Positions 6,056-7,492 of a stretch of DNA of 7,492 nucleotides are shown here, in pieces. This stretch comes from Bacteroides sp. CAG:144 (GTDB lineage: Bacteria > Bacteroidota > Bacteroidia > Bacteroidales > UBA11471). A program made the position numbers and the translations under genes. The DNA lies in contig HF999708.1 of the NCBI GenBank assembly GCA_000434215.1, positions 19,078-26,569 of the forward strand, given 5' to 3'. Each line of letters opens with the position of its first letter. The stretch's first letter is position 1. The notes under the pieces were generated by a model. The model had not been told where the DNA came from and ran no database searches. It was given only the letters and a program-made list of their open reading frames with translations.

Positions 6056-6709
6056 TTATTTAATGAAATATTCGTAAAAACCCGTACCTACTCCTACAAG
6101 CGACATGATGATGATAATGATGCCGATACCCCGGTTGATAAGCCACAGGCTGCGCAGATTGAAACGGCTACGTACTTTGTCGATGATAAATGTGATGGTG
6201 AGCCACCAAATAAAAGCGCCGAGGATAATCGACACGTATCCAAGTATATAATGGCCTACTTTCATTTCGGGCAGGAAAAAGTTGAGACGGGCGAATAAGC
6301 CGATAAGAAGCAAAAGAATCAGTGGGTTGGAGAGAGTGAGGAGGAACGAAGAGGCGAAATCCTGTGTGAAAGAGCTTTTCTGATTGAGCCTTTTGCGAAT
6401 GTTCCGGGCGGGATTTTGTCTGTAAAGGTAAATACCGAAACAAGTAAGGACAAGGCTTCCGGCGATTTGAAGAGGTGCTTGATTATTCTCTATGAAGTCG
6501 ACGACGATCGATAGTCCGAAGCCGGTGAGCATGGCGTAGAATAAATCCGACAGAGAAGCTCCGATTCCTGTTGCCAGTCCCGACCGACGCCCCTTGTTGA
6601 GTGTGCGTTGTATGCACAGCACGCCGATAGGTCCCATAGGGGCCGATACCAATATTCCGATGGCTAATCCTCGGAAAATGATGTATATAAGCAATTCTAC
6701 TGTGGTCAT
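6056..6709 (-). CDS. LysE/RhtB-family membrane transporter (probable amino-acid or metabolite exporter)
   Basis: This is a 217-residue inner-membrane protein of the LysE superfamily, whose known members export amino acids such as lysine, threonine or homoserine lactone. The family signature is seen at residues 19-36 in LVSAPMGPIGVLCIQRTL, followed by the loop NKGRRSGLATGIGASLSDLFYA (38-59). About six hydrophobic segments are visible: roughly 7-32, 44-70, 78-96, 118-140, 150-174 and 190-212. The fourth carries the conserved LTLSNPLILL (124-133) found in the family. The length matches the usual 200-220 residues. The ATG at 6707-6709 is preceded by an intergenic region with a perfect -7 box at 6760-6767. 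The substrate cannot be told from sequence, and the downstream envelope genes give no clue. It may share a transcript with the DUF4136 gene, but the 69-base gap leaves that open. Confidence 0.88.
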   Translation of the reverse strand: MTTVELLIYIIFRGLAIGILVSAPMGPIGVLCIQRTLNKGRRSGLATGIGASLSDLFYAMLTGFGLSIVVDFIENNQAPLQIAGSLVLTCFGIYLYRQNPARNIRKRLNQKSSFTQDFASSFLLTLSNPLILLLLIGLFARLNFFLPEMKVGHYILGYVSIILGAFIWWLTITFIIDKVRSRFNLRSLWLINRGIGIIIIIMSLVGVGTGFYEYFIK

Positions 6710-6759
6710 AAATTCGCCGGCGACTTTATTTCGAGCGGCTTATAGGTATTTCGTTGTTG

Positions 6760-6767
6760 CAAATATA
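6760..6767 (-). promoter_or_regulatory. Candidate -7 promoter box for the LysE-family gene
   Basis: Read on the minus strand this is TATATTTG, an exact TAnnTTTG. It lies 51 bases upstream of the LysE-type ATG and would give a leader of about 45 bases. No convincing -33 TTTG is seen at the right spacing. Confidence 0.45.
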
Positions 6768-6823
6768 GCGATTATTCCCGAAAATACTTTTCTTTTATTC
6801 TTTTATAACCCGTCGCTTTTCAT

Positions 6824-6831
6824 TACATTTG
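6824..6831 (+). promoter_or_regulatory. Candidate -7 promoter box for purL
   Basis: TACATTTG is an exact TAnnTTTG on the plus strand. TTTT at 6801-6804, 19 bases upstream, is a one-mismatch -33 element. Transcription would start near 6837, leaving a leader of about 58 A/T-rich bases before the ATG at 6895. I see no purine riboswitch core or obvious repressor palindrome in that leader. Confidence 0.45.
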
Positions 6832-6894
6832 CGCACAAATAAGCGTTTTGTTTTGTAACTCTTTTCTGATCATACACACATAAAACAATAGAGA

Positions 6895-7492
6895 ATGGTA
6901 CTTTTCTTTAAAACCCCCGAACAACAGATTATCGCTGTTGATGTTATGCACGAATTATCGGCCCGGGAGGTCGAAAAGCTGAGTTGGCTTTTCGGTCGGG
7001 CGCAGTTGCTTGCCGAGACCTGTCTCGACGGTTGGTTTGTCGGTCCCCGTAAAGAGATGATTACCCCGTGGAGTACCAATGCCGTGGAAATTACGCAGAA
7101 CATGGGGCTTGAAGGTATTTCCCGCATAGAGGAATATTTTCCTGTCGCCAATGGAAATGCCGAGCATGATCCCATGTTGCAACGCATGTACGATGGTATC
7201 GACCAGAAGATATTTGAAATCGATAAAAAGCCCGATCCCATCGTCTATATCGATGATATTGTCGCATATAATGCACAGGAAGGTTTGGCTTTGAGCGATG
7301 AAGAAGTTAAGTACCTCAATGATTTGAGTAAAAAACTCGGACGGAAACTTACCGACAGCGAAGTGTTCGGTTTTTCGCAAGTGAATTCCGAACATTGCCG
7401 ACATAAAATTTTTAACGGCGTATTCATTATCGATGGAGAGGAAAAGGAAAGTTCGCTTTTTAAACTCATCAAAAGAACATCGGAAGAGAATC
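6895..7492 (+). CDS. purL: Phosphoribosylformylglycinamidine (FGAM) synthase, N-terminal part
   Basis: PurL converts formylglycinamide ribonucleotide, glutamine and ATP to FGAM, the fourth step of purine biosynthesis in the cytoplasm. The frame is open for 199 codons to the right edge, so most of the protein is outside the window; the long single-chain form is usually about 1,200-1,300 residues. The visible part matches the N-terminal domain of the long form, with FKTPEQQIIAVDV at the start, PWSTNAVEITQNMGLEGISRIE (58-79) and YFPV. The linker domain follows at about 133-180, with LSDEEVKYLNDLSKKLGRKLTDSEVFGFSQ and the signature NSEHCRHKIFN (164-174). This layout excludes the short three-subunit PurLQS type. 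The ATG at 6895 gives the expected N-terminus. The gene diverges from the LysE-family gene. Confidence 0.95.
   Translation, partial: MVLFFKTPEQQIIAVDVMHELSAREVEKLSWLFGRAQLLAETCLDGWFVGPRKEMITPWSTNAVEITQNMGLEGISRIEEYFPVANGNAEHDPMLQRMYDGIDQKIFEIDKKPDPIVYIDDIVAYNAQEGLALSDEEVKYLNDLSKKLGRKLTDSEVFGFSQVNSEHCRHKIFNGVFIIDGEEKESSLFKLIKRTSEEN

Noticed and set aside
1..7492. CRISPR array, tRNA/rRNA, insertion sequence, integrase or phage genes
   Set aside because: I found no regularly spaced repeats, cloverleaf or rRNA sequence, transposase motif or terminal inverted repeats. All long frames are explained by envelope or housekeeping genes.

Overview
The window looks like ordinary chromosome from a member of the Bacteroidales, possibly close to Barnesiella, Coprobacter or Parabacteroides, although the genus is a guess from protein style. 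Three observations support the phylum. Intergenic regions carry Bacteroidetes-type -7 boxes (TAnnTTTG), and starts mostly lack a Shine-Dalgarno sequence and are preceded by A-rich DNA. Lipoprotein signal peptides are followed by acidic or Q-K-D residues. The encoded families (C11 peptidase lipoprotein, DUF4136 lipoprotein, long single-chain PurL) are all typical of the phylum.

Layout: the left edge holds the N-terminal part of a secreted TPR protein on the minus strand (1-405). A divergent intergenic region with a candidate promoter for each side separates it from a plus-strand pair: a C11 (clostripain-like) peptidase lipoprotein (563-1789) and an MscS-type mechanosensitive channel (1791-2702), one base apart. 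A 201-base spacer with two short inverted repeats and two tiny overlapping reading frames leads to recJ (2904-4631), the single-strand DNA exonuclease. recJ ends at a perfect 34-base palindrome (4647-4680), which probably terminates transcription from both sides.

From the right, three minus-strand genes run toward recJ: a LysE-family exporter (6709-6056), a DUF4136 lipoprotein with a strikingly Trp/Tyr-rich segment (5986-5345), and a small outer-membrane beta-barrel protein (5336-4701). The last two are 8 bases apart and probably form an envelope operon. A divergent intergenic region with perfect -7 boxes on both strands separates the LysE gene from purL (6895 to the right edge), the N-terminal 199 residues of FGAM synthase of purine biosynthesis.

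Functionally the window mixes housekeeping genes (recJ, purL, an osmotic-safety channel) with cell-envelope proteins (TPR protein, C11 peptidase lipoprotein, DUF4136 lipoprotein, beta-barrel). I see no mobile element, CRISPR array, tRNA, rRNA or phage signature, and no convincing new multigene system. The least explained parts are the DUF4136/beta-barrel pair and the peptidase-channel pair.
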